Counted from the stretch's first letter, positions 1-5,684 are shown. The stretch: DNA of 5,806 bases from Brachybacterium sp. (GCA_027322375.1 DAHVRS010000379.1:1-5806); one strand, 5' to 3'. Made by a program: numbers and translations. Notes: generated from the letters alone by a model not told the origin.

Positions 1-27
1 CCGCACCCCGCACAACCCCCGCGCCCG

Positions 28-59
28 CCCTGCCCGGCCCCTGCCCTGCCCGGCCCCTG
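28..59. repeat. Perfect tandem duplication of a 16-bp C-rich unit
   Basis: Two head-to-tail identical copies of CCCTGCCCGGCCCCTG occupy 28-43 and 44-59. They lie in a C-rich stretch upstream of pdxS that shows no coding character. The copies are directly visible; no function can be assigned. Replication slippage in a low-complexity leader is the simplest explanation. Confidence 0.8.
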
Positions 60-120
60 GACCACCCCACGACCCCCTCCCCGCACCGTGTTACCTTTTG
101 GCCTAGATCAAAGTGGTGCA
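56..120 (+). promoter_or_regulatory. Candidate PdxR (MocR-family) control region of pdxST
   Basis: AAAGTGG stands at 110-116, followed by TGCA. On the opposite strand GTGGTCCA reads 65 to 58, so TGGACCAC (58-65) and GTGGTGCA (113-120) form an inverted pair with one mismatch, 47 bases apart. From memory, the PdxR activator of Corynebacterium glutamicum uses sites beginning AAAGTGG upstream of pdxST, which is why this is suggested. The only A/T-rich stretch of the leader (about 91-112) lies between the arms and would suit a promoter: TACCTT at 92-97 fits the loose TAnnnT -10 pattern. No convincing -35 was found. A pdxR gene, if divergent, would lie left of the window. Confidence 0.35.
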
Positions 121-169
121 GGGAGGGTCGCGGCGTCAGGAGCCGCTGGCCCGCGCCGCGTGAGCTGTG

Positions 170-175
170 AAGGAG
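170..175 (+). promoter_or_regulatory. Ribosome binding site of pdxS
   Basis: AAGGAG lies seven bases before the GTG at 183 and fixes that codon as the start, giving an N-terminus that begins [12 protein letters not shown]. Confidence 0.8.
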
Positions 176-182
176 CTCCCCT

Positions 183-1103
183 GTGAGCACCCCTGCCCCC
201 CTTTCCCTCATCGGCGACACCCCGGACACGGGCACCGGCACCGTCAAGCGCGGCCTCGCCGAAATGCTCAAGGGCGGCGTCATCATGGACGTCGTCACCC
301 CCGAGCAGGCGAAGATCGCCGAGGACGCCGGTGCCGTCGCCGTCATGGCGCTCGAGCGAGTCCCCGCGGACATCCGCGCCCAGGGCGGCGTCTCGCGCAT
401 GTCCGATCCGGACATGATCGACGGGATCATCGAGGCGGTCTCCATCCCGGTGATGGCCAAGGCCCGCATCGGCCACTTCGTCGAGGCGCAGGTGCTGCAG
501 GAGCTGGGCGTGGACTTCATCGACGAGTCCGAGGTCCTCTCCCCCGCCGACTACGTCCACCACATCGACAAGCACCGCTTCACCGTGCCGTTCGTGTGCG
601 GGGCGACGCACCTGGGCGAGGCGCTGCGCCGCATCACCGAGGGCGCGGCGATGATCCGCTCCAAGGGCGAGGCCGGCACCGGCGACGTCTCCGAGGCGAC
701 CAAGCACATCCGCACCATCAACGCCGAGATCCGGGCCCTGGCCTCCCGCTCGGAGGACGAGCTCTACCTCGCCGCGAAGGAGCTCCAGGCCCCGTACGCG
801 CTGGTCAAGGAGGTTGCGGAGGCGGGTGCGCTGCCCGTGCCGATGTTCACCGCGGGCGGGGTCGCGACCCCTGCGGATGCGGCGATGATGATGCAGCTGG
901 GGGCCGACGGGGTGTTCGTCGGCTCGGGCATCTTCAAGTCCGGGAACCCGGCGAAGCGCGCCGCCGCGGTGGTCCGCGCGACCGTCTCCTACGAGGATCC
1001 GGCCGTGATCGCAGAGGTCTCGCGCGGCCTGGGCGAGGCAATGGTGGGCATCAACGTCGCCGACCTCCCGGCCCCGCACCGTCTCGCCGAGCGGGGCTGG
1101 TGA
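183..1103 (+). CDS. pdxS: Pyridoxal 5'-phosphate synthase, synthase subunit PdxS
   Basis: This is the 306-residue synthase subunit of the DXP-independent vitamin B6 pathway. It condenses ribose 5-phosphate, glyceraldehyde 3-phosphate and ammonia supplied by PdxT into pyridoxal 5'-phosphate in the cytosol. The (beta/alpha)8-barrel sequence is intact. The MDVVT strand carries Asp36; [12 protein letters not shown] carries Lys93, equivalent to the lysine that holds the ribose phosphate as an imine; RSKGEAGTG carries the second catalytic lysine, Lys161, and the phosphate-binding glycines; [12 protein letters not shown] and GVFVGSGIF are the C-terminal phosphate-binding loops. Length is normal for the family. 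The GTG start is supported by AAGGAG seven bases upstream; a longer reading would lack this site. In the complex, twelve PdxS subunits form a core decorated by twelve PdxT. The gene overlaps pdxT by four bases (GTGA), so the two are translationally coupled. Identification is near certain. Confidence 0.98.
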   Translation: MSTPAPLSLIGDTPDTGTGTVKRGLAEMLKGGVIMDVVTPEQAKIAEDAGAVAVMALERVPADIRAQGGVSRMSDPDMIDGIIEAVSIPVMAKARIGHFVEAQVLQELGVDFIDESEVLSPADYVHHIDKHRFTVPFVCGATHLGEALRRITEGAAMIRSKGEAGTGDVSEATKHIRTINAEIRALASRSEDELYLAAKELQAPYALVKEVAEAGALPVPMFTAGGVATPADAAMMMQLGADGVFVGSGIFKSGNPAKRAAAVVRATVSYEDPAVIAEVSRGLGEAMVGINVADLPAPHRLAERGW

Positions 1104-1741
1104 GCACGGGCGGGTCAACCGCTCCTCGGCCTTCCGCGGCGGGTCCGCGCATCGGGGTGCTCGCGCTGCAGGGGGATGTGCGCGAGCACGCCCGTCTCCT
1201 TGAGCAGCTCGGTGCGCAGGTCACGCTGGTGCGGACGCCAGCGGAGCTCGCCGCGGTGGAGGGCCTCGTGATCCCGGGCGGGGAGTCGACGGTGATCGAC
1301 CGCCTCGCCCGGCTCACCGGGCTGCAGGTCCCGCTGCCGGAGGCGATCGCGGGCGGGCTGCCGGTGCTCGGCACGTGCGCGGGGCTCATTTTGCTCGCCG
1401 CCCGGCTCGAGGGCGCCGGCCCTGGTCAGGAGACGTTCGGCGGGCTGGATGTGACCGTGCGCCGCAATGCGTTCGGTCGGCAGACGCAGTCCTTCGAGAC
1501 GGAGCTCGTGGTGCCCGCGCTGGACGGGGTCGGCGCAGGAGCACCGCCCGCGCGGGCCGCATTCATCCGCGCGCCGTTGATCGAGGAGATCGGTCCGGAG
1601 GCGGAGCTGCTCGCCGCGCTGCCCGACGGTCGGGCGGTCGCGGCGCGCCAGGGCCGGGTCATGGGGCTCGCTTTCCACCCCGAGTCCACCGGCGAGACCC
1701 GCTTCCACGAGCTGTTCCTGCAGGACGTGCGCGAGCGCTGA
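1100..1741 (+). CDS. pdxT: Pyridoxal 5'-phosphate synthase, glutaminase subunit PdxT
   Basis: This is the class I (triad) glutamine amidotransferase subunit of the PLP synthase. It hydrolyses glutamine and channels the ammonia into the PdxS barrel. The 213-residue product starts at the GTG inside the pdxS stop (GTGA overlap), with a G-rich stretch (GGGGCTGG) just before it. After about 16 poorly conserved residues the family start [13 protein letters not shown] appears. GGES (60-63) contributes to the oxyanion region, [10 protein letters not shown] carries the nucleophile Cys93, [12 protein letters not shown] is the conserved arginine-rich loop, and AFHPE supplies the His193 and Glu195 of the triad. 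All key residues are present. PdxT is normally inactive until bound to PdxS, which agrees with the tight coupling here. The product is slightly longer than usual because of the Ser/Pro-rich N-terminus and a small Ala/Gly/Pro insertion near 144-151. Confidence 0.97.
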   Translation: MSTGGSTAPRPSAAGPRIGVLALQGDVREHARLLEQLGAQVTLVRTPAELAAVEGLVIPGGESTVIDRLARLTGLQVPLPEAIAGGLPVLGTCAGLILLAARLEGAGPGQETFGGLDVTVRRNAFGRQTQSFETELVVPALDGVGAGAPPARAAFIRAPLIEEIGPEAELLAALPDGRAVAARQGRVMGLAFHPESTGETRFHELFLQDVRER

Positions 1742-1781
1742 GCCCGACGGGCCCGGCAGTGCGGCGTCAGGCAGCGCGCTC
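1733..1781 (+). terminator. Possible weak terminator of pdxST
   Basis: GAGCGCTG (1733-1740, overlapping the pdxT stop) can pair with CAGCGCGCTC (1772-1781) with a two-base bulge, and a small GCCC/GGGC hairpin (1742-1752) lies inside. There is no T tract. This is a structural suggestion only; Rho-dependent ending is equally possible. Confidence 0.25.
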
Positions 1782-2043
1782 GATGGCATCCCTGCTCATG
1801 ACTGTGTTCTCACAGCTCAGTGGTCGCCACGCATCTCGGCGAGGAGTTCCTCCATCTCGCGCGAGGTGCACGTCGGCCCGTCGACACGCGACGGCCACGG
1901 AGCCGGGTTCTGGCGTGCGGGGGTGAATCGTCCCTCGCGCTGCAATCTGGCCAGTACCCGTTCGCTTGCTGTGGACATGGCTCTCAGCGTCCTCTCCCTC
2001 CAAGAACTCCGCCAGCACCCACAGGCATCCGACGGCGCTCTGC
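1742..2043. other. Sparse region between pdxT and the flavodoxin gene
   Basis: Apart from the candidate 53-codon minus-strand ORF, nothing firmly identifiable is present in these 302 bases. A short perfect hairpin, CTGTG-TTCT-CACAG, lies at 1802-1815, just past the stop of that ORF. It has a five-base-pair stem and no T tract, so it is at best a weak 3' end. No tRNA, insertion-sequence end or repeat was seen. Confidence 0.5.
1817..1978 (-). CDS. Candidate small protein (53 aa), antitoxin-tail-like
   Basis: An uninterrupted minus-strand frame from ATG (1978) to TGA (1817) encodes a 53-residue hydrophilic protein starting MSTASERVLARLQREG and ending LLAEMRGDH. A helix-forming N-terminal part is followed by a Pro-rich linker (TPARQNPAPWPSRVDGP) and an acidic C-terminal helix (SREMEELLAEMR). 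I recall this arrangement from the C-terminal halves of Phd/YefM-type antitoxins, where the tail wraps the toxin; the DNA-binding N-terminal half is absent, so this may be a remnant or a solitary small protein. The start has AGAGGA 11 bases and GAGAG two bases upstream, neither ideal. It lies 65 bases after the stop of the flavodoxin gene on the same strand. Codons ending in A (ACA, GCA, GAA, GTA, AGA, GGA, CGA) are commoner than in neighbouring genes, suggesting foreign origin, decay or non-coding status. No toxin gene follows: the next ATG gives only ten codons. Confidence 0.42.
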   Translation of the reverse strand: MSTASERVLARLQREGRFTPARQNPAPWPSRVDGPTCTSREMEELLAEMRGDH

Positions 2044-2538
2044 TCAGCCCCGCAGCAGCGGCGCGATCTCGCGGCCCCAGGCGGCGACGGCAGGCAGGTC
2101 GCGGAAGTCGCCGGTGGGGGTGCGCATGGACTTCAGCAGCACGCGCTCGTGCAGCGGGATCCGGTCCATGAGCACCCAGCCGGGGAAGTTCGCGACGGCG
2201 ACGGGGTCGCGGGTGAGGGTGGCGAGGAAGGCGTCGGTCGCCTTCTGCTTCCCGGCCTTCTTGGGGTCGGAGGCGGAGCCGGAGCAGGAGAAGAAGGCGA
2301 AGGGTCGCTCAGCAAGAACCTCCGCATGCGTCTCCGCCCAGCTCGCGGCGCTCTTCTCGATCGACTCGATGCGCACGCCGGAGCCGAGCACCACCGCGTT
2401 GTAGCTGGCCGGATCAGGCCCGTCCGCGATGTCGACGAGGTCGCAGGCAAGGCCCGCCTCGCGCAGGGAGCCCGCGAGGGTCACTGCGAGGGTGCGGGTG
2501 GCTCCGGAGTGGGTCGCATAGGCGACGAGCGCTGTCAT
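2044..2538 (-). CDS. Flavodoxin-fold protein, HemG-like (Flavodoxin_5) group
   Basis: The 164-residue product resembles short-chain flavodoxins and the menaquinone-linked protoporphyrinogen oxidase HemG. It begins with a beta strand (MTALVAYATHSG) and the loop ATHSGATRT, which binds the FMN phosphate. NAVVLGSGVRIES and PFAFFSCSGSA match the strands and loops that hold the isoalloxazine ring. The C-terminal section with GWVLMDRIPLHERVLLKSM, TPTGDFRDLPAVAAWGREIA parallels the HemG pattern of a Gly-Asp motif followed by a W..EIA helix. It is probably a soluble electron carrier or FMN-dependent oxidoreductase. The HemG role itself is doubtful, because actinobacteria usually make haem through HemY/HemQ and no haem gene is nearby. 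No Shine-Dalgarno sequence precedes the ATG at 2538, so a short leader or another start is possible. It is divergent from the AMIN-like gene; the small antitoxin-like ORF lies downstream on the same strand. Confidence 0.85.
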   Translation of the reverse strand: MTALVAYATHSGATRTLAVTLAGSLREAGLACDLVDIADGPDPASYNAVVLGSGVRIESIEKSAASWAETHAEVLAERPFAFFSCSGSASDPKKAGKQKATDAFLATLTRDPVAVANFPGWVLMDRIPLHERVLLKSMRTPTGDFRDLPAVAAWGREIAPLLRG

Positions 2539-2661
2539 ACCGGCATCGTGCCAGCGCTACGGGCCCGCAACCAGGGACTGAGGTCCGCCACCGCTCACTC
2601 GCACCCCTCTCCCGCCGCCACCGGGCAGGCCCGCCTCCCCCGCTGACCCCACCCGTCGGAC

Positions 2662-2690
2662 CCTATATTTCACCTGTCTACGCAGGTCAG
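2662..2690 (-). promoter_or_regulatory. Candidate promoter with a dyad in its spacer, toward the flavodoxin gene
   Basis: Read on the minus strand, CTGACC (2690-2685) and TATAGG (2667-2662) are separated by exactly 17 bases, a plausible -35/-10 pair in the most A/T-rich spot of the intergenic region. The dyad ACCTG-N6-CAGGT (2672-2687) fills the spacer, which is a classical repressor position. It would give a leader of roughly 115 bases before 2538. The same AT-rich stretch could alternatively serve the plus strand (TATATT at 2664-2669). Prediction by eye only. Confidence 0.35.
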
Positions 2691-2709
2691 CGGCAGATCA
2701 CGATTCGGT

Positions 2710-2728
2710 GGTCATGACCGTTCGGTCA
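2710..2728. promoter_or_regulatory. Operator-like overlapping palindromes (TGACCG-TT-CGGTCA)
   Basis: Two perfect dyads overlap here: GGTCATGACC (2710-2719) and TGACCG-TT-CGGTCA (2715-2728). The second has the size and sequence style of TetR-family operators. It lies about 85 bases before the start of the AMIN-like gene, just upstream of a possible -10 (GATACT, 2753-2758). No regulator gene is present in the window, so the binding protein is unknown. Confidence 0.4.
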
Positions 2729-2799
2729 CTGGATCCGGGCCCGGAACGGGCGGATACTCATCGGACACGGCGATGGCCGCCGTGGCCTTCGCCGTTCTT

Positions 2800-2807
2800 G
2801 GAGGAGG
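2800..2807 (+). promoter_or_regulatory. Strong ribosome binding site of the AMIN-like gene
   Basis: GGAGGAGG lies five bases before the GTG at 2813. It decides that start against the longer upstream reading from 2708, and places a typical signal peptide exactly at the N-terminus. Confidence 0.9.
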
Positions 2808-2812
2808 CAGCC

Positions 2813-3361
2813 GTGAAGAAGTCCGTCCTTTCCGTCCTCGCCACATGCGCGCTCATGCTGGGTCTGGGTGTCCTCGCCCCGACTGCCGCATCCGCCGCAC
2901 CGTACTGCGGGATCCGTTGGGGGTCGCTCCCCGAAACGGTCTCCGCCACCACCTCAGCTCAGGTCGAGAATCTCCGCTCCGGCCGTCATGACTGCTACGA
3001 CCGGCTCGTGATCGACCTCCGGGGGGAGGTCACCGGATACTCCGTGTCCTATGTCAGCCGAGTGGCGACACTCGGCTCCGGCAAGGTCGTGCCCCTCTCC
3101 GGCGGCGCTGACCTGCAGATCCTCATCGAGGCCGCGGCCTACGACCAAAACGGTGACGCGACGTACTCGCCGCGCACCCCGTCCCGCGCCGTGAACGTGA
3201 CCGGCTACCGCACCTTCCGCCAGGTCGCGTACGCCGGCAGCTTCGAGGGGCAGACCCTCATCGGTCTCGGCGTCCGCGCCCGGCTCCCGATGCGGGCCTT
3301 CGTGCTCGACGGACCTGGTGACGGGTCCCGTCTGGTGATCGATGTGGCTCACCGCTGGTGA
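2813..3361 (+). CDS. Secreted AMIN-like domain protein
   Basis: The 182-residue product begins with a Sec signal peptide: MKKSV, a hydrophobic core LATCALMLGLGVLAP, and a signal peptidase site near ASA-AP at residue 28/29. There is no lipobox, so it is expected to be released or loosely bound to the wall. The mature part matches the actinobacterial AMIN-like domain: HDCYDRLVIDL (59-69), GYSVSYV (75-81), GSGKVVPLSGGADL (88-101), GYRTFRQVAYAGSFEGQT (131-148), GLGVRARLPMRAF (151-163) and a C-terminal GSRLVIDVAHRW. Cys32 and Cys61 could form a disulfide. AMIN domains elsewhere bind envelope polysaccharide or target proteins to it; the function of this family is not established, so a cell-envelope role is inference. 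The GTG start is fixed by GGAGGAGG five bases upstream. The gene stands alone and ends 25 bases before a hairpin. Confidence 0.88.
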   Translation: MKKSVLSVLATCALMLGLGVLAPTAASAAPYCGIRWGSLPETVSATTSAQVENLRSGRHDCYDRLVIDLRGEVTGYSVSYVSRVATLGSGKVVPLSGGADLQILIEAAAYDQNGDATYSPRTPSRAVNVTGYRTFRQVAYAGSFEGQTLIGLGVRARLPMRAFVLDGPGDGSRLVIDVAHRW

Positions 3362-3386
3362 GCTGCGCGCATCACGTGTCTCCCGT

Positions 3387-3417
3387 CGGCCGGTGATCCC
3401 TCAGGGGTCGCCGGCCG
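3387..3417. terminator. Bidirectional hairpin between convergent genes
   Basis: A 14-bp stem (3387-3400 with 3404-3417) with a three-base loop (TCA) is broken only by two T·G pairs. It lies 25 bases beyond the AMIN-like stop and about 60 bases beyond the response-regulator stop, the expected place for a shared terminator. Neither side carries a T tract, so the efficiency of intrinsic termination is uncertain. Confidence 0.6.
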
Positions 3418-3479
3418 CCGCATGCCCGGGGCCGTGCCCCAGGGACCAACCCCCCGTCGGCCGCCCATCCTCGCCCTGG

Positions 3480-4121
3480 TCAGCGGATGAGGCGGCGCTC
3501 CCGGGCGACGCGCAGTGCGGCGGTGCGGTTGTCCACGCCGAGCTTCTCGTAGAGGTGGACGAGGTGGGTCTTCACCGTGGATTCACTGATGAACAGCTGC
3601 TTCGCGGTCTCGCGGTTGGTGGCGCCGGTGCTGAGGACCTCGAGGATCTCGGTCTCGCGGGGGGACAGGGCGGTACGCGGGGCGGACATGCGCCGCACCA
3701 GCAGCTGCTGCACCTCCGGGGAGAGGACGCTGCGGCCCGCGGCGGCATCCCGCACCGCCTCGAGCAGCGCCTCGGTGGGCGAGTCCTTGAGGACGTAGCC
3801 GCTCGCGCCAGCCTCCAGCGCGCCCACCACATCGGCTTCCGCATCGAAGGTGGTCACGGCGAGGACCTGCACGCCCGGATGCTCCTCGCGCAGCGTGCGG
3901 GTGGTCTCGATCCCGCCGATGCCCTTGCCGAGGTTCAGGTCCATGAGCACCAGGTCAGGGAGGGGATCGCCGGTGGTGGCGCGCTTGTGGAGCGCGGCGA
4001 GGGCCTCTTCGCCGGAGGCGAGCTCGTCGATGACCTCGATCTCCGGATCGGCCTCGAGCAGGGCGCGCAGCCCGGCGCGGACCACGGGATGGTCATCGAC
4101 CATCATCAGCCGGATGCTCAT
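3480..4121 (-). CDS. NarL/FixJ-type response regulator (LuxR HTH)
   Basis: The 213-residue cytosolic transcription factor is the output partner of the adjacent kinase. The receiver domain (about 3-120) has the acidic pair Asp9-Asp10 in VDDHPVVRAG, the phosphoacceptor Asp61 in LVLMDLNLG, the switch threonine at 90-91 in LAVTTFD, and Lys112 in YVLKDSP. After a short linker, the LuxR-type helix-turn-helix (about 150-210) shows LSPRETEILEVLSTGATNRE, then AKQLFISESTVKTHLVHLYEKLGV with the DNA-reading helix. Domain order and length are typical. Its ATG overlaps the kinase stop in ATGA, and AAGGAG (4135-4130) lies eight bases upstream inside the kinase gene, so it is co-translated with it. The target genes cannot be read from sequence. 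The receiver loop LNLGKGIGGIETTR is a little longer than the usual DxxMPxxxG form but is seen in this family. Confidence 0.96.
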   Translation of the reverse strand: MSIRLMMVDDHPVVRAGLRALLEADPEIEVIDELASGEEALAALHKRATTGDPLPDLVLMDLNLGKGIGGIETTRTLREEHPGVQVLAVTTFDAEADVVGALEAGASGYVLKDSPTEALLEAVRDAAAGRSVLSPEVQQLLVRRMSAPRTALSPRETEILEVLSTGATNRETAKQLFISESTVKTHLVHLYEKLGVDNRTAALRVARERRLIR

Positions 4122-5413
4122 GGGCGGGTCTCCTTCGCGCGCAGGGGCAGGGTCAGGCCGACGGTGGTGCCCTCGCCCGGGGACGAGTCGATCGCCACCG
4201 TACCCCCGGCCCGGTCCAGGCGCGCCCTGAGCAGGCGCAGCCCGTCCCCTCCCCCGGCGCCGTCGCGCGTGGGGGCAGGCACGGCGCCGGCCTCCACGGC
4301 GCTGGGGTCGAAGCCGCGGCCGTCATCGACCACGTCCAGGCTCACCCGGTCCGGCCACCAGCCGAGCGTGAGCACGCAGCGCTGCGCCTCGGCGTGCCGC
4401 TGCACGTTCGCGACGAGCGACTGCGCGGCGCGGTGCAGGGTCTCGACCTGCTGGGGCGCGAGATCGGCCGGTTCCCCGTCGATCCGCAGCTCCCAGCGGG
4501 GCGTGGGCCCGAGCGCTTCGGCGCGGGTGAGGACGCTGCGCAGCGCCTGCTCGAGGGTCGCGGCGGGGGCGCGGTCGGCGAGATCGCGCACCAGGCGGCG
4601 CGCGTCGGCGAGGTTCTCGCGTGCGGTGCGCTCGATCCCGGCGAACTCCTCCGCGGCCGGCGGGTGGGCGGCGCCGGCGGTGCGGGACTGCATCACGATC
4701 GAATTCAGGCCCTGGGCGAGGGTGTCGTGGATGTCGCTCGCGAGGCGCTGACGCTCCTCGGCGACGCCCTTGCGGTGCTCGGAATCGGCCAGGTCCTCCT
4801 GGGCGGCGCGCAGCTGCGCGACCAGCATCCGGTTGCGGTCCGTCTCGTGGAGGAGCCGCTGGAAGACGGCGTGCGCGACGAGGGAGAACACGGCGCCGAT
4901 GACCGGGCCGAGCACTTCCCCGACGCCGAGGAAGGGCTGGTCGCGGCCCAGCACCGGGGAGACGATCGCCCACAGGGTCACGAGTGCGAGGGCGAGGGGG
5001 CCGCCGACGGGTCCGAGCGCGAACAGCACCAGGAAGAACAGCGTGAACGCGATCCACACGAAGGAGGCGGAGACGAAGGTGCTCGCCATCCACGCCGCGA
5101 CCAGCGCGAGCACCCACGGGGCCGACGGAAGGAGCAGGTCGGTGCTCTCTTCGCGGCCCGCGGCACCGCGGCGCAGCGCCCGCTGGGAGCCGGCCAGGTA
5201 GATCCCGGCGAGGACAGCGGCGGTGAGGAGCGCGAGCGGCAGCGGGACCTGGCCCGAGACCGCTGCACGGACGGCGCCGATGACGGGCAGGACCAGGAAG
5301 GCGACGTGCATCGCCCCGCGCAGCGTCGCGGCGAGGGCGGTGGAAGTGTCGGCGGGCGGCGCCGGGTCTGGTGCCGGGTCAGGTGCAGAGGCGGAGACAG
5401 GGGCGGTGCTCAC
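4118..5413 (-). CDS. Membrane sensor histidine kinase (HisKA_3 / NarL-type)
   Basis: With the chosen GTG start the product has 431 residues. A Pro/Ala-rich N-terminus is followed by about six membrane segments (roughly 37-53, 56-75, 98-114, 116-134, 138-154, 165-184) with little extracytoplasmic sequence, suggesting sensing in or near the membrane. A short coiled-coil linker (185-220) leads to the HisKA_3 H-box ERQRLASDIHDTLAQGL with phospho-acceptor His229. The ATPase domain has the N-box SLVANVQRHA (Asn336), the D-box VVDDGRGFDP (363-370) and the G-box GDGLRLLRARLDRAGG, ending GEGTTVGLTLPL. The N-box position that is usually Glu is Ser332. The kinase would phosphorylate the response regulator, whose gene overlaps its stop. 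In-frame ATGs at 5512 and 5593 are possible starts, but the latter lies inside a terminator hairpin, and codons between 5512 and 5413 look poorly coding. The signal is unknown. Confidence 0.93.
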   Translation of the reverse strand: MSTAPVSASAPDPAPDPAPPADTSTALAATLRGAMHVAFLVLPVIGAVRAAVSGQVPLPLALLTAAVLAGIYLAGSQRALRRGAAGREESTDLLLPSAPWVLALVAAWMASTFVSASFVWIAFTLFFLVLFALGPVGGPLALALVTLWAIVSPVLGRDQPFLGVGEVLGPVIGAVFSLVAHAVFQRLLHETDRNRMLVAQLRAAQEDLADSEHRKGVAEERQRLASDIHDTLAQGLNSIVMQSRTAGAAHPPAAEEFAGIERTARENLADARRLVRDLADRAPAATLEQALRSVLTRAEALGPTPRWELRIDGEPADLAPQQVETLHRAAQSLVANVQRHAEAQRCVLTLGWWPDRVSLDVVDDGRGFDPSAVEAGAVPAPTRDGAGGGDGLRLLRARLDRAGGTVAIDSSPGEGTTVGLTLPLRAKETRP

Positions 5414-5426
5414 CCCGCCCACTCTA
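5414..5426 (-). promoter_or_regulatory. Possible -10 element for a leaderless kinase transcript
   Basis: On the minus strand TAGAGT (5426-5421) fits the actinobacterial TAnnnT -10 pattern and lies seven bases before the GTG at 5413, so transcription could begin at the start codon itself. No clear -35 was found at 16-19 bases upstream. Leaderless mRNAs are common in actinobacteria, but this is inference. Confidence 0.3.
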
Positions 5427-5574
5427 GGGCTGGCGGTGATCGCTACAGGCAGTCCGACGCCGGTGCGTGGCGGGTCCGGGCCGCCGCGCACCGGCGAGGT
5501 GCCGGTGACCATACTCCCGCCGCGGCGCCGCGTCAGCCCGCCATGGCCACATGCTCGCGGGGCGTGTACGCAGC

Positions 5575-5609
5575 AAAGGGCCGAGACCGCCATGTGGCAG
5601 TCCCGGCCC
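5575..5609 (-). terminator. Rho-independent terminator of the superoxide dismutase gene
   Basis: On the minus strand a 14-bp stem (5609-5596 with 5591-5578, two G·T pairs) closes a four-base loop and is followed at once by TTT (5577-5575). It lies about 75 bases past the superoxide dismutase stop and upstream of the kinase gene, so it insulates the two. The plus strand has no T tract. Confidence 0.75.
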
Positions 5610-5621
5610 TCCGGAAGATTC

Positions 5622-5652
5622 GATCTCGCGGGCGCACAACCCGCGCGAGATC
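5622..5652 (-). terminator. Additional hairpin 3' of the superoxide dismutase gene
   Basis: A perfect nine-base stem, GATCTCGCG (5622-5630) with CGCGAGATC (5644-5652), encloses 13 bases that can add a GGG/CCC pairing. There is no T tract, so it may be a 3'-end stabilising hairpin or a first terminator ahead of the T-tailed one. Confidence 0.45.
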
Positions 5653-5684
5653 AGCCTGAGTGCGAGCTCAGACGTGCGTCAGGA

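Noticed and set aside
108..1118. Long minus-strand open frame opposite pdxS (336 codons)
   Set aside because: It is antisense to an unmistakable pdxS. Its composition (Arg, Gly, Asp, His-rich with no recognisable domain) is what the complement of a high-GC gene gives.
1766..1798. Ten-codon minus-strand frame after the antitoxin-like ORF, checked as a toxin start
   Set aside because: It ends after MSRDAIERAA and shows no PIN-domain or RelE-type start, so there is no toxin gene here.
1767..2018. 83-codon minus-strand frame from GTG 2018 overlapping the small ORF
   Set aside because: It has no ribosome site, its translation shows no domain pattern, and the other frame (1817-1978) has better protein character.
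2708..2812. Upstream extension of the AMIN-like gene to GTG 2708
   Set aside because: It would put 35 non-conserved residues before a classical signal peptide and ignore the strong GGAGGAGG site at 2800-2807; the extension also runs through the operator-like palindromes.
5340..5395. Short repeat around the Pro/Ala-rich kinase N-terminus
   Set aside because: It only encodes the low-complexity PDPAPDPAP stretch and is not a separate element.
5489..5507. Seven-base hairpin CACCGGC-GAGGT-GCCGGTG
   Set aside because: It is short and has no T tract; such hairpins are expected by chance at this GC content, and a better terminator lies at 5575-5609.
3342..5659. Long plus-strand open frames opposite the response regulator and kinase (469 and 421 codons)
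   Set aside because: Both lie on the complement of genes with full motif sets; their low-complexity Arg/Gly/Ala-rich translation has no family features.
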